In this document: piece after piece, positions 25,692-34,470 of the stretch
How the letters are laid out: each line of letters opens with the position of its first letter
Numbering within the stretch: position 1 is the first letter of the stretch
Position numbers and translations under genes: made by a program
The notes under the pieces: model-generated
What the model saw: only the letters and a program-made list of their open reading frames with translations
Told to the model about the DNA's origin: nothing
The model's database searches: none
DNA from: Lachnoclostridium sp. UBA903
Lineage (GTDB): Bacteria > Bacillota > Clostridia > Lachnospirales > Lachnospiraceae
Direction of reading: 5' to 3'
DNA: 64,000 nucleotides
NCBI GenBank assembly: GCA_002294045.1
Contig: DBEP01000023.1
Location: 34,772 to 98,771 of the forward strand

Positions 25692-25724
25692 AAAAAAGAG
25701 CGCTCTTGAATACTAAGCGCTCTT
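25692..25724 (-). terminator. Intrinsic terminator (minus strand)
   Basis: AAGAGCGCT (25696-25704) pairs perfectly with AGCGCTCTT (25716-25724). On the minus strand the stem is followed by a T-run. It ends the IbrA/GNAT/IbrB unit or attenuates the amino-acid importer operon whose first gene starts 72 bases on. Confidence 0.7.
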
Positions 25725-25912
25725 GCTAAACATTTTTATAGTTATTTATTATATCGGCATAATGGATGGATGTCAACCATTAATTGTAAAAAAACAGGGA
25801 AAACGCAAGAAGATAACTAATCAGAAAATTAAAAAACAGATTATGGCATACCCGTTCGCGGATAAATAAGTGCCTAAACCTCTTGCCACTGCGGAAAGGA
25901 GTAAGAAATAGA
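25725..25912. other. Intergenic region
   Basis: AT-rich DNA between the ParB-like gene stop and the terminator. No gene or further repeat is seen. Confidence 0.4.
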
Positions 25913-26587
25913 TTACTTATAATATTTACGTTCAAACTCCGTCCAGGACTTGGTAAACGTGTGATTCTGAAAGGCTTCTTTCAGGCCGCTGATTTGTTTG
26001 AGCCGAATAATTTCATCTTGTTCCATGCCTAAATTCCTGCTGATTTTTTCATCATTCCAGCCCATTTTCGTCAGAGTCAGGACTATTTCACTGATTGACC
26101 TTATCTGATGGGTTCCCCGGGCACGATTGTGCCGGATGGTTGAACCGATACGTTCGTCCAGCGGTTTATAGATAACGGACAGGGGCAGATAACCATGCAT
26201 TTTTTCTTCAATTTCCCGGTGCTCCCTGCTGATGCGGTTCCGATGAAAACCGTCGGTAATTTCATATTGGTGAGTGCCGAGATGGTAGGCCACAATAGGC
26301 TGTGTAAAACCGTCCAGGCGAATGGACGTATATAACAGCTCCATTTCGGACGGCGCAACCTTATTGGGATTATAATCGTTTGCCAGCACGTTTTTGGCCG
26401 GAACCCACTGTACTAAATCCACAGGGTCGGAAAAAGGTGACATTTCGCTCAGTGCCCTTCTTATCCCGTTTAAAGCCTTCACTTTTTCCTCCAGTTTCAT
26501 GGGTTTCAGAATCTGCCTGAGCTGTGAAATACAGTTTTCAAGTTCGGGATAAGATTCCATGTAGTCAGAATCGTATTTTGTATTCAT
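25913..26587 (-). CDS. ParB-like nuclease-domain protein (IbrB-like)
   Basis: This 224-residue protein has a ParB/sulfiredoxin-type domain at about residues 55-150 (VPAKNVLANDYNPNKV, DGFTQPIVAYHLGTHQYEITDGFHR) and a C-terminal helical region (LGMEQDEIIRLKQISGL). It resembles IbrB, which is found beside IbrA. The start at 26587 is set by AGGAGG 6 bases upstream. It overlaps the acetyltransferase gene by 23 bases, so the three genes are one unit. Its biochemical role is unknown. Confidence 0.8.
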   Translation of the reverse strand: MNTKYDSDYMESYPELENCISQLRQILKPMKLEEKVKALNGIRRALSEMSPFSDPVDLVQWVPAKNVLANDYNPNKVAPSEMELLYTSIRLDGFTQPIVAYHLGTHQYEITDGFHRNRISREHREIEEKMHGYLPLSVIYKPLDERIGSTIRHNRARGTHQIRSISEIVLTLTKMGWNDEKISRNLGMEQDEIIRLKQISGLKEAFQNHTFTKSWTEFERKYYK

Positions 26588-27011
26588 GGAAAGCCTCCTG
26601 GCGGTTCCTGCACAGGAACCAATAGTTTTTTGTAGTCCGGTATACATTGAAATCGTGCTTTATATAATAATCCCTGATAAATTCAAGATTAGTGGAAGTA
26701 CGTATAGGCATCTTAAGGTCCCGGCAATATTCAAAACGGACGTCCGTCAGGGCACTAAAAAAACCACGCCGGCGGTACCGTGCCTCTACATACTCTGTTG
26801 TAAACAAAATGTATCCGTCCCGAATCTCCAGGGAGGAAAATGCGATGACCCGGTTCTCTTTTTCGATGGTAAACCAGACTTTCTCCGGCATATTCCGCAG
26901 GTAAGGCATTTTCCGGATATACCTTTCTTCTGCAAAAAAACGGCCCATTTTGGAATAGAAGAGCTCACGGTCATAATTTCCTTCATAGCACTGAATGTTG
27001 TTCATTTTCAT
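26565..27011 (-). CDS. GNAT-fold acyltransferase between ibrA- and ibrB-like genes
   Basis: This 148-residue protein has the GNAT acyl-CoA-binding motif A, VEARYRRRGFFSAL, preceded by two beta strands (KVWFTIEKENRVIAFSSLEIRDGYILFTTEYV, shown here in part as VWFTIEKENRVIAFSS). The C-terminus has the FIRDYYIKHDF helix-turn. It overlaps the ibrA-like gene by 29 bases and the ibrB-like gene by 23, which implies translational coupling. The acyl acceptor is unknown; a nucleic-acid or protein target is possible. Confidence 0.8.
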   Translation of the reverse strand: MKMNNIQCYEGNYDRELFYSKMGRFFAEERYIRKMPYLRNMPEKVWFTIEKENRVIAFSSLEIRDGYILFTTEYVEARYRRRGFFSALTDVRFEYCRDLKMPIRTSTNLEFIRDYYIKHDFNVYRTTKNYWFLCRNRQEAFHEYKIRF

Positions 27012-28311
27012 CCTCCCCTATGGCTTCCAGCAGCTTTTTATCCTTAATATCCTCAAGGCGGATTAAATTGTGGTATTTTTTCCTCAGGCGCAGCAATAGT
27101 TCCCGGCCAGATTTTGTTTGGGCAAAACCAAGCCCTTTCATCCAGAAATCGTTTTTTTCGATGGCTCTGGCTACCCGCCTCCAGCTCGGAACCTTTCCCC
27201 GGTATTCGAGCTGGTGGTCCGCTTCATCGGGAATATCCTCTGTCCGTATTCCGTTAGTGTGCTCCCACCACCGTAAAAAGGTTTTGATTTTCAGGTAATA
27301 ATGATCCCTGAGTTCAGGAGAATAGAGGCCCAGGCTTTCGAGCAAAAAAACTGCGTACTGCTGCCAGGACATTCCCGGGGGTTTTTCTGATTTTATGTTA
27401 CCAAGCAGGGAAGTCCTGGCATAGATATTTCCGAAATTCACACCATGTACCCGGCTTACAACTTTTACCCATGTTTCGGGCTCCAGGGCCCGGAACTGGT
27501 CAAGGCCTTTCCGCTGGTCATCTCCGTAAGGCTGGCACAACCGTTGCTGGGAGATTCTCATGCCGTTTTTATACATCAGTTCGTAAATCTCATTGAACTC
27601 TAAATCAAACCTGCTGACAGCACCCCATATATCTTCGGTTTTCCAGTCATATAACGGATAAAAATGATATATTTCACGCTCTGAGCCGGGAATTTGGAGC
27701 TTTGTCGTCCACTTGTAGTTCTTAAAGGTGGTTTTCCGCTTGTTGATAATGGTGTTAAATCGTTTCAGGCTTTCGTCACTCCTGATAGCGATACCGACTG
27801 CAGCCGGTGCTCCGGCCTGTTCCTGAAACCATCGGCTGAACTCATAGGTAAAGTCCTCAAATTCCATGCCTTTATGAAACCATGTCCATTCCTTCGGGTA
27901 GTTGCATTCGTTGATGACACATTCATGTGCCGGCATATCCCGGACCCATTTATCCCGTTCGTTATTATCCCAGCATATCCATGTGGGCTGGATGACGGAT
28001 ACCGCATTGCGCAGTGACAGCGGCATGCAGCACCAGTAAAAGTGCTCCACCACGTCGGAGGTGATTTCCCTCAGCCGCTCCACATGTTCAATAGTTGCCT
28101 GATACTGAGATTCTAAATCAATATACATTACGCTGAACTTCCTCCCTTGTTTTCGTGCAATGTCCGCACATAGCTGGAGCATAACGGAGGAATCTTTTCC
28201 CCCTGAAACACAAAGGTACAGATATGAAAAATTAGAAAAAATAATGTTAAACCTTTTCCTGGCCGCAGTCAGGACATCCTCATTCGTATATATTTTTGAG
28301 ATCAGGAACAC
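26983..28311 (-). CDS. PP-loop ATPase / PAPS-reductase-like protein (IbrA-like)
   Basis: This 442-residue protein of the adenine nucleotide alpha-hydrolase superfamily has the PP-loop SGGKDSSVML near residue 36 and a C-terminal region typical of the DUF3440/IbrA group (GMRISQQRLCQPYGDDQRKGL). Such enzymes adenylate a substrate, often ahead of sulfur transfer. The start is unclear: GTG 28311 overlaps an AGAAGG site, and no in-frame ATG lies near. It leads a three-gene unit with the GNAT and ParB-like proteins. Confidence 0.8.
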   Translation of the reverse strand: MFLISKIYTNEDVLTAARKRFNIIFSNFSYLYLCVSGGKDSSVMLQLCADIARKQGRKFSVMYIDLESQYQATIEHVERLREITSDVVEHFYWCCMPLSLRNAVSVIQPTWICWDNNERDKWVRDMPAHECVINECNYPKEWTWFHKGMEFEDFTYEFSRWFQEQAGAPAAVGIAIRSDESLKRFNTIINKRKTTFKNYKWTTKLQIPGSEREIYHFYPLYDWKTEDIWGAVSRFDLEFNEIYELMYKNGMRISQQRLCQPYGDDQRKGLDQFRALEPETWVKVVSRVHGVNFGNIYARTSLLGNIKSEKPPGMSWQQYAVFLLESLGLYSPELRDHYYLKIKTFLRWWEHTNGIRTEDIPDEADHQLEYRGKVPSWRRVARAIEKNDFWMKGLGFAQTKSGRELLLRLRKKYHNLIRLEDIKDKKLLEAIGEDENEQHSVL

Positions 28312-28778
28312 CTTCTTTTGTCGAGAATTCCAAAGAATAAATGACTTACATAACGGTTATGCAAACGATTACCGATTGGAAAATAAAGGATTCTTTATTG
28401 CGTCTTACTGAACAGGAACCGTTGCAGGCTTGTAAGTTTCCATTCTTTTTCCGTGGTTACTAGTTGCGATATTCCTTATAATTTCAGTTATCTTATATTA
28501 TAAAGTAATAAAATAAGATGTCAATACGGCGATTTCTTAAGTTTTTGTTATTTTTTCCATTTTTATGTCGTAAAAAATAATAGCCCAGAGTGGTTTGAAC
28601 ACAAGCTCTGGCAGCATCCATGGTAATTTGAGCTGATGAAGGGCAGCCGAAGGAAAGGAAGATAATGCCAGAAAAAGGAACCTTTCCAGGTAAAAGCCTC
28701 CGTGTTGCATCCGGAGGCTGCCTGGACCTGATATTATTTTATCTGGAACGTATTTGCCGCGTTTTAAAGTTATTTCTA
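28312..28778. other. Intergenic region
   Basis: It holds the leader of the ibrA-like gene (28312 to about 28500, minus strand) and the 3' end of the AraC unit. AGCCTCCG pairs with CGGAGGCT at 28694-28721; on the minus strand the stem is followed by TTTTACC. No gene is seen in the remainder. Confidence 0.45.
28690..28722 (-). terminator. Intrinsic terminator of the AraC gene
   Basis: On the minus strand AGCCTCCGGATGCAACACGG folds with GGAGGCT and leads into TTTTACC. It lies about 60 bases past the AraC stop. Confidence 0.6.
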
Positions 28779-29636
28779 TTACCCCGGGTACGGGCGCTGT
28801 TTTTTTAAATATTCGCTGGGAGACATCCCGACATTTTTCCTGAAAATGCGGCTGAAATACAGCGGGTTGTCATATCCCACAAACTCTGCGGTTTCACTGA
28901 TATTAAAGGTGCCGTTTTTTAAAAGCTCCTTTGCTTTATTAATCCGCAGGTCCGATAAATATTGGCCGGGGGTTGCTCCGGTATGCTTCTTAAAGCTGCG
29001 GATAAACCAGCAGCAGCTTATATTGCATTTGCGGGCATATTCCCCGATAGATAAGTTGTTTCTGTATTCCTTGTGAAAATATTCAATGGCCTGTTCAATC
29101 AATCCGCTGCTCTTCTGGCTTTGGGAGGTCTCTTCAGCAATCTGCCTGGAGAGCAGCAGTATTAATTCTTCCAGATATATATTGGCAAGGTTAAAAAAAT
29201 TACTTCGTTTCAACTGCAATTCACGGATTATTTTATCAAAAATTCTTTTACATTCTTCCGCCGTATTGACATGAAAGATATGATGAGGATAAAGGTTGTA
29301 TTTTTTCAGCAGACCGTCGGTCTGCAGGCCTGAAAAGTGGACCCAGTAAACATCCGGATGGTCTTTTAAGTAATAGCGGTAGTGCTGTGTTTCGCCCGGG
29401 TAATATAATATAAAAGATTCCGCAGACACATGTTTTATTTTATTTTTTATCAAAAAGTCCGCATTGCCATGGGCGACATAGAGCAGCTGGTAATCCTGAC
29501 GTCCTGCTACACGCAGGGTTTCAAATTTTTTCAGGTTAATCAGTTTGTAATGCCCGCAGCTATTTACGGAAATATTATTTTGTGTATCTACGATTTCTTC
29601 GTCGTAGCCATTTAAATATCCGGATATATTCAGCAT
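28779..29636 (-). CDS. AraC-family regulator of the beta-galactosidase gene
   Basis: This 285-residue regulator has an N-terminal cupin-like domain (YPGETQHYRYYLKDHPDVYWVHF in part) and a C-terminal AraC domain (LSIGEYARKCNISCCWFIRSF and TAEFVGYDNPLYFSRIFRKN). The start at 29636 is set by GAGGAG 5 bases upstream. It is divergent from lacZ across 326 bases, so it probably controls that gene in response to a galactoside or its product. Confidence 0.9.
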   Translation of the reverse strand: MLNISGYLNGYDEEIVDTQNNISVNSCGHYKLINLKKFETLRVAGRQDYQLLYVAHGNADFLIKNKIKHVSAESFILYYPGETQHYRYYLKDHPDVYWVHFSGLQTDGLLKKYNLYPHHIFHVNTAEECKRIFDKIIRELQLKRSNFFNLANIYLEELILLLSRQIAEETSQSQKSSGLIEQAIEYFHKEYRNNLSIGEYARKCNISCCWFIRSFKKHTGATPGQYLSDLRINKAKELLKNGTFNISETAEFVGYDNPLYFSRIFRKNVGMSPSEYLKKQRPYPG

Positions 29637-29962
29637 ATTATCTCCTCTCAACCGGCTTTTCTTGTTCTTGATTACCATATACTTTTATCTGTTTTTCACC
29701 GGTTCTGCATTTTAACCTATCAAGTAGGCCCATTTCCCGCGTTTATAAAACAGTATGAATGAAAGATAAAAAAAAGTAAAGTATAAAGTATTATTTTGTG
29801 CATATTTTAGATAATATCCTTTATATGAGTTTTTAAAGAAATATATTATAATCTGGTTAAGGCATATGCAGTACCGTAAACCAGTCAAGATGTCAGGCGG
29901 TCAGTACACCAGTTTGAGGGATGCGGTAATGGGTGCAAATATGAAATGAAAAGGAGACCTAT
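29637..29962. other. AraC/lacZ divergent regulatory region
   Basis: 326 AT-rich bases that should carry both promoters and the AraC sites. I could not define direct repeats or promoter boxes with confidence. No gene is seen. Confidence 0.4.
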
Positions 29963-32900
29963 ATGAAATTACCAAAGTATTATGAAGACCCCAAAACGCT
30001 TCATCTGGGAACCATGCCGTACAGGGCTTATTATATTCCTTTTGAAGCGGACAGGACCGCAAATGAAATTTTAGAAACGGCAAGAGAAGATTCCGGAAGG
30101 GTTACCATGTTAAGCGGAGACTGGAAATTCCATTATTATAAAAACCGCTTTGACGTAGATGAGAGATTTACCTGCACGGAATATGAGGCGGAAAATTTTG
30201 ATACCATTCCGGTACCCAGCTGCTGGCAGATTTTAGGATATGACAGAAATCAGTATACCAATGTCAGATATCCGTTCCCTTATGATGCTCCTTATGTACC
30301 GGAAGAGAATCCCTGCGGTGCTTATATTAAAAAATTCAATATAGAGGAGGAACAGCTGTCAGACAAAAGCTTCCTCAATTTTGAAGGTGTGGATTCCTGC
30401 TTTTATGTATGGGTAAACAATAAATTTGCAGGATACAGCCAGGTTTCCCATAACACCAGCGAGTTTGACATTTCGGATTTCTTGAAAGCCGGAGAGAATA
30501 CGCTGGCGGTTCTTGTCCTGAAGTGGTGTGACGGAAGTTATTTAGAGGACCAGGATAAATTCCGTTTTTCCGGTATTTTCCGCGATGTATATATTATTTC
30601 CCGTCCCCAGGAACATATCCGGGACTATTTTGTCAAATCCGAAATTTCTCAGGATTCCAATAAAGCAAGAATTCTGGTAAATGTGGAATATTCCAATAAG
30701 GAAATCCAGGCCGACTGTGTTTTACTGGAAGCCGATGACAAAACCGGCGTATTCAGCGAAGACGGTAAAAGAATTCCAGGCCAGGCTAAGGGCAGTATTC
30801 TGGAGACCAAACAAATTACAGGCGGTCAGGCGGAATTTGAAATTGAGAATCCAAAGCTCTGGAACGCGGAAGCTCCCGTGCTTTATACCCTTCTTATAAA
30901 GACGGAAGAGGAAACCATCCTGCAGAGAGTGGCGTTAAGAAGAGTCGAAATTATAGACAGTGTTATCTATGTTAATAAAACCGCAATTAAAATAAAAGGC
31001 GTAAACCGCCATGACAGCGACCCTTATACCGGCGCCGCCGTTAACCGGCAGCAGGCGTTAAAGGATTTCACATTAATGAAGCGGCACAATATTAATGGGA
31101 TACGTACCAGCCATTATCCGGCATCTCCCTGGTTTTTGCAGATGTGTGATGAAATCGGATTTTATGTGGTTTCCGAATCCGATATTGAATCCCACGGCTC
31201 CGTTGCATTTTATTCAGGAGGTTCTTTTACCACTTATGGGGATATTGTTCAGATGGATATATTTTATGATGCCGTCCGCGACCGTATCGAGAGCAATGTA
31301 ATACGGAATAAGAACTGCGGCAGCATTATCTTCTGGTCTTTAGGAAATGAATCCGGTTACGGCAAGGCATTTGAAGATGGGGCCAGATGGATTAAATCCT
31401 ACGACAATACCCGGCTGACCCATTATGAAGGCAGCATATATGAAACAGGAGGCCATAAAAATGATACCTCCATGCTGGATGTTTACAGTAAAATGTATGA
31501 TTCTCTGGAACTGATCGAAGAATACTTAGGCAAGGAAGAAAATAAGAAACCTTATGTTTTATGTGAATTTATCCACGCCATGGGCAACGGCCCCGGAGAT
31601 ATTGAAGATTATTTTGAGAAAATATATAAGGAGGACAGATTTACAGGCGGTTTTGTATGGGAATGGTGTGACCATGCCGTTTATATGGGCAAAACCGCGG
31701 AAGGGAAAGATAGATTCTTCTATGGCGGTGATTTCGGGGAATATCCCCATGACGGAAATTTCTGTGTGGACGGACTTGTATTCCCGGACCGCAGGGTTGG
31801 CACCGGATTACTGGAGTATAAGAATGTAATCCGTCCCGTCAGGGCTTCCCTTAAAGATATGGGTTCCGGTGAAGTTTATTTTGAAAATAAGCTGGATTTT
31901 ATGAATTTAAAGGATTACCTGAAAGTTACCTATGATGTGGTATGCAACGGCCATACGACAGAAAGCGGAGCCATAGAGGAGTTTGACATCCCTGCCGGCT
32001 CCGGAAAATCCTTCCATGTAAGTTTTAGTTTACCACAGGACGGAATTACCTATCTGAATCTGTATTATATATTAAAAGAAGATAAGCCCTATGCATCCAA
32101 AGGCTACGTATTAGGTTTTGACCAGCTTTTATTAAAGGAAGGAAGATATAAAGCAGACGGCCATAAAGAGAACAAAGCGGAAAATTCCGTATCCGGAGGA
32201 ATCCGGGTCATGGAAGAAGAGCGGCAGATTATAATAACCGGAGCAGGTTTCCGTTATGTTTTTAATAAATTAACCGGAACCTTTGATTCCCTGGTGAATC
32301 ATCAGGTTTCCTACCTGGATAAACCCATGGAGTTTAATATATACCGTGCTCCTACGGATAATGACCGCAATATTAAACAGGAATGGCGTAAAGCGGGCTA
32401 TAACAGACCTGCGGTCAGGGTTTATCATACCGATACCGTAACCGGTGAATCCGTCACGATTACTTCCGTGCTGTCAATTGCGGCCATCCAGAGGGAACAT
32501 ATGCTGGATATTAAAGTGAAGTGGGCGGTCCGCCCGGATGGAAGTATTGGTGTGGAACTTCATGGAACCCGCAACACTGCCATGCCATATCTTCCCAGAT
32601 TCGGCTTCAGGCTGTTTATGCCCAGGGAATATACAAAAGCAGAGTATTTTGCTTACGGTCCTTACGAAAGCTATATCGACAAACACAGATGCTCCCGTAT
32701 GAGCAGATTTATACAGGACGTATCCGATATGCATGAGGACTATATCAGGCCCCAGGAAAATTCCAGCCATTACGGCTGCCAGTACTTAAAGGTTTCTGAT
32801 GAACAGAATAATTACCTTGAAGTTACGGGAGCGGAAGATTTCAGTTTTAACGTATCGGAATACACCCAGGAGGAGCTGGAGGAAAAGCAGCATAATTTTG

Positions 32901-33046
32901 AACTGGAGAAATCAGGGCATACGGTGGTTTGCCTGGATTATAAGAACAGCGGTATCGGCTCCAACAGCTGCGGCCCTGAATTGATTAAGAAATACCGGCT
33001 GGACGAGAAAGAAATTACATTGAGCTGGAATCTGATATTATCCTGA
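29963..33046 (+). CDS. lacZ: Beta-galactosidase, glycoside hydrolase family 2
   Basis: This 1027-residue cytoplasmic enzyme would hydrolyse beta-galactosides. It is nearly the length of E. coli LacZ and has the same domain order: jelly roll, Ig-like domain, TIM barrel, Ig-like domain and C-terminal beta-galactosidase small-chain domain. The acid/base is Glu463 in SLGNESG and the nucleophile Glu535 in VLCEFIHAMGN, close to E461 and E537 of E. coli. KGVNRHDSDPYTG is also conserved. No signal peptide is seen. The start follows AAGGAG. No permease gene is adjacent, so sugar entry depends on another locus. Confidence 0.96.
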   Translation: MKLPKYYEDPKTLHLGTMPYRAYYIPFEADRTANEILETAREDSGRVTMLSGDWKFHYYKNRFDVDERFTCTEYEAENFDTIPVPSCWQILGYDRNQYTNVRYPFPYDAPYVPEENPCGAYIKKFNIEEEQLSDKSFLNFEGVDSCFYVWVNNKFAGYSQVSHNTSEFDISDFLKAGENTLAVLVLKWCDGSYLEDQDKFRFSGIFRDVYIISRPQEHIRDYFVKSEISQDSNKARILVNVEYSNKEIQADCVLLEADDKTGVFSEDGKRIPGQAKGSILETKQITGGQAEFEIENPKLWNAEAPVLYTLLIKTEEETILQRVALRRVEIIDSVIYVNKTAIKIKGVNRHDSDPYTGAAVNRQQALKDFTLMKRHNINGIRTSHYPASPWFLQMCDEIGFYVVSESDIESHGSVAFYSGGSFTTYGDIVQMDIFYDAVRDRIESNVIRNKNCGSIIFWSLGNESGYGKAFEDGARWIKSYDNTRLTHYEGSIYETGGHKNDTSMLDVYSKMYDSLELIEEYLGKEENKKPYVLCEFIHAMGNGPGDIEDYFEKIYKEDRFTGGFVWEWCDHAVYMGKTAEGKDRFFYGGDFGEYPHDGNFCVDGLVFPDRRVGTGLLEYKNVIRPVRASLKDMGSGEVYFENKLDFMNLKDYLKVTYDVVCNGHTTESGAIEEFDIPAGSGKSFHVSFSLPQDGITYLNLYYILKEDKPYASKGYVLGFDQLLLKEGRYKADGHKENKAENSVSGGIRVMEEERQIIITGAGFRYVFNKLTGTFDSLVNHQVSYLDKPMEFNIYRAPTDNDRNIKQEWRKAGYNRPAVRVYHTDTVTGESVTITSVLSIAAIQREHMLDIKVKWAVRPDGSIGVELHGTRNTAMPYLPRFGFRLFMPREYTKAEYFAYGPYESYIDKHRCSRMSRFIQDVSDMHEDYIRPQENSSHYGCQYLKVSDEQNNYLEVTGAEDFSFNVSEYTQEELEEKQHNFELEKSGHTVVCLDYKNSGIGSNSCGPELIKKYRLDEKEITLSWNLILS

Positions 33047-33070
33047 CAGAACATTAATATTGAATAACAA

Positions 33071-33107
33071 AAATCCGGATGTAGCTGGCAGTACATCCGG
33101 ATTTTTT
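33071..33107 (+). terminator. Intrinsic terminator of lacZ
   Basis: AAATCCGGATGTA (33071-33083) and TACATCCGGATTT (33092-33104) form a perfect 13-bp stem followed by a T-run. Confidence 0.9.
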
Positions 33108-33178
33108 CCTTTCGGCGTTTGACCTGGGATTTTTCCTCATACACTTGAATCTATTTTAAAAGAAAGTTATAATATAAT

Positions 33179-33355
33179 GAAAGCGGAGAGAGAAAATTAC
33201 AAGCTTGCTTGTAATTTCCGACCGGAGCAACAAGATCATGAACACGCCTTATGTTCATGATATAATAAAAGCGGAGAGAAAATTGCAAGCTTGCTTGTAA
33301 TTTCCGACCGGAGCAACAAGATTATGAACATGCCTTTTGTTCATAATATAATGAA
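33179..33355 (+). repeat. Two tandem 88-bp units, each with two hairpins
   Basis: Unit 1 (33181-33268) and unit 2 (33269 to about 33354) differ at only a few positions. Each holds TTACAAGCTTGCTTGTAA (or its variant) and a second stem around TCATGAACA/TGTTCATGA. In unit 2 the second stem reads TTATGAACA/TGTTCATAA, so both arms changed together. They lie 40 bases ahead of a nucleotidyltransferase/HEPN pair and may form its leader or operator. Confidence 0.8.
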
Positions 33356-33400
33356 TGTCTATAAAATTGGTTTGCATCAGCTATAAGGAGTGTGAGTTTT

Positions 33401-33748
33401 ATGCATGCAGATTTATTAAAGGCCAGAAATGAACTGCGAATGAAATTATTATCAAAAGCCGAAATAGTTATAAAAGCGGTGCACAATGAGAATCTCAATA
33501 ATCTGAAGGAGATAGGCTTGTTTGGAAGTTTAGCGAATGATAAATTTACATGCAACAGTGACGCGGATATTTATCTGGAATTTGACGGTCCTTTACCGAG
33601 CAGACAAAAAAAAGGTATGCTTAGGTCGGTTGCGGAAGAAAACAACTGTGATATCGTATTCATAAACAGCAGTAGCTTGTCTGCGGATAATCCCGGTTTG
33701 CTGGTCGATGAGATATTTAAAAACAAAATCGTATTATGGAGGAAATAA
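33401..33748 (+). CDS. Minimal nucleotidyltransferase (MNT), second pair
   Basis: This 115-residue nucleotidyltransferase-fold protein has GSLANDKFTCNSDADIYL: Gly42-Ser43 and the metal-binding Asp54 and Asp56. It starts at ATG 33401, 10 bases after AAGGAG. It is a paralogue of the protein at 9250-9597, with the same partner layout. It is expected to act on the HEPN protein encoded 3 bases downstream. Confidence 0.85.
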   Translation: MHADLLKARNELRMKLLSKAEIVIKAVHNENLNNLKEIGLFGSLANDKFTCNSDADIYLEFDGPLPSRQKKGMLRSVAEENNCDIVFINSSSLSADNPGLLVDEIFKNKIVLWRK

Positions 33749-33751
33749 AAT

Positions 33752-34135
33752 ATGATACAGAATGATTATTATCATATAGCTATGAATGATATGGATTATA
33801 TAAACGCTGCCAAACATTTGCCGTATTATAATCAACATTGTATTGCCTGCCAGCAAATATGTGAAAAGCTGTTTAAGCATATCATAACAATATCGTACTC
33901 AGGAGAAGATAAAGATAAGTATCTGAAATCCCATTCCCTGCGGACCCTTTATAGGGTAATACGTGGTTATATAGCTTCTTTCCTGCTTCCGGAAGAAGAA
34001 TTGGCCAATCTTACCGACTATTATTTTGATGCAAAGTATCCGGGAAATGATTTTTTTACTGCAAATGAGGAGGATTTTACGAAGTGCTATGCTACCGTTG
34101 AAAAAGTTGTGGAAGCCGTGAATAAGCTATTATGA
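33752..34135 (+). CDS. HEPN-domain protein, second pair
   Basis: This intact 127-residue HEPN protein has the helix signature CQQICEKLFKHIITISY, then KSHSLRTLYRVI and YYFDAKYPGNDF. It lacks an Rx4-6H RNase motif: the His of KSHSL has no Arg 4-6 residues before it. It may therefore be a non-RNase partner, or use different residues. It is the intact counterpart of the frameshifted gene at 9566-9980. Confidence 0.83.
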   Translation: MIQNDYYHIAMNDMDYINAAKHLPYYNQHCIACQQICEKLFKHIITISYSGEDKDKYLKSHSLRTLYRVIRGYIASFLLPEEELANLTDYYFDAKYPGNDFFTANEEDFTKCYATVEKVVEAVNKLL

Positions 34136-34264
34136 GTTTTGCCATAGCTGGCGATAGGAGCAAATCTTTCAATTTGTGATGAAATAATCCAATTTCATTA
34201 TAACCTGGATAACCTGGCTGAATAGTTATTTTGATTAGATAAGTACAAGCTGGTTAATAAACTT

Positions 34265-34360
34265 AAAACCCTCTGGGGGATGCGTATGACGCGCTATGGA
34301 AATTTGTCACTTAGGTGACAGCACGTCAGGGATAGAGTCTGGCAGGCCAGACTCTATTTT
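34265..34360 (+). repeat. Hairpin repeat family B, copy 4
   Basis: It shows GGGGGATGCGTATGACGCGC, then GTCACT/GGTGAC (34306-34319) and a terminal stem AGAGTCTGGC/GCCAGACTCT (34334-34355), followed by a T-rich tail. The upstream CTCATAGGA-type stem is missing. It lies about 110 bases before the UbiD gene. Confidence 0.75.
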
Positions 34361-34470
34361 GTTTAATTTTAACAAAAGAAAATAAATCTTTTGGATGATT
34401 CTTTTTTTACAATGTGTTATAGTATTCTTTGGACAAATTATTCCTATGATTTTATGTAAGGAGAAAAAGA

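Noticed and set aside
25692..25724. T-box or other amino-acid-responsive leader for the amino-acid importer
   Set aside because: Only a simple stem with a T-run is present; no T-box sequence or specifier loop is visible.
29963..33046. Evolved beta-galactosidase lacking a catalytic residue
   Set aside because: Both catalytic glutamates are present, at 463 and 535.
33179..33355. Possible CRISPR array
   Set aside because: Only two tandem units occur and there are no variable spacers or cas genes.
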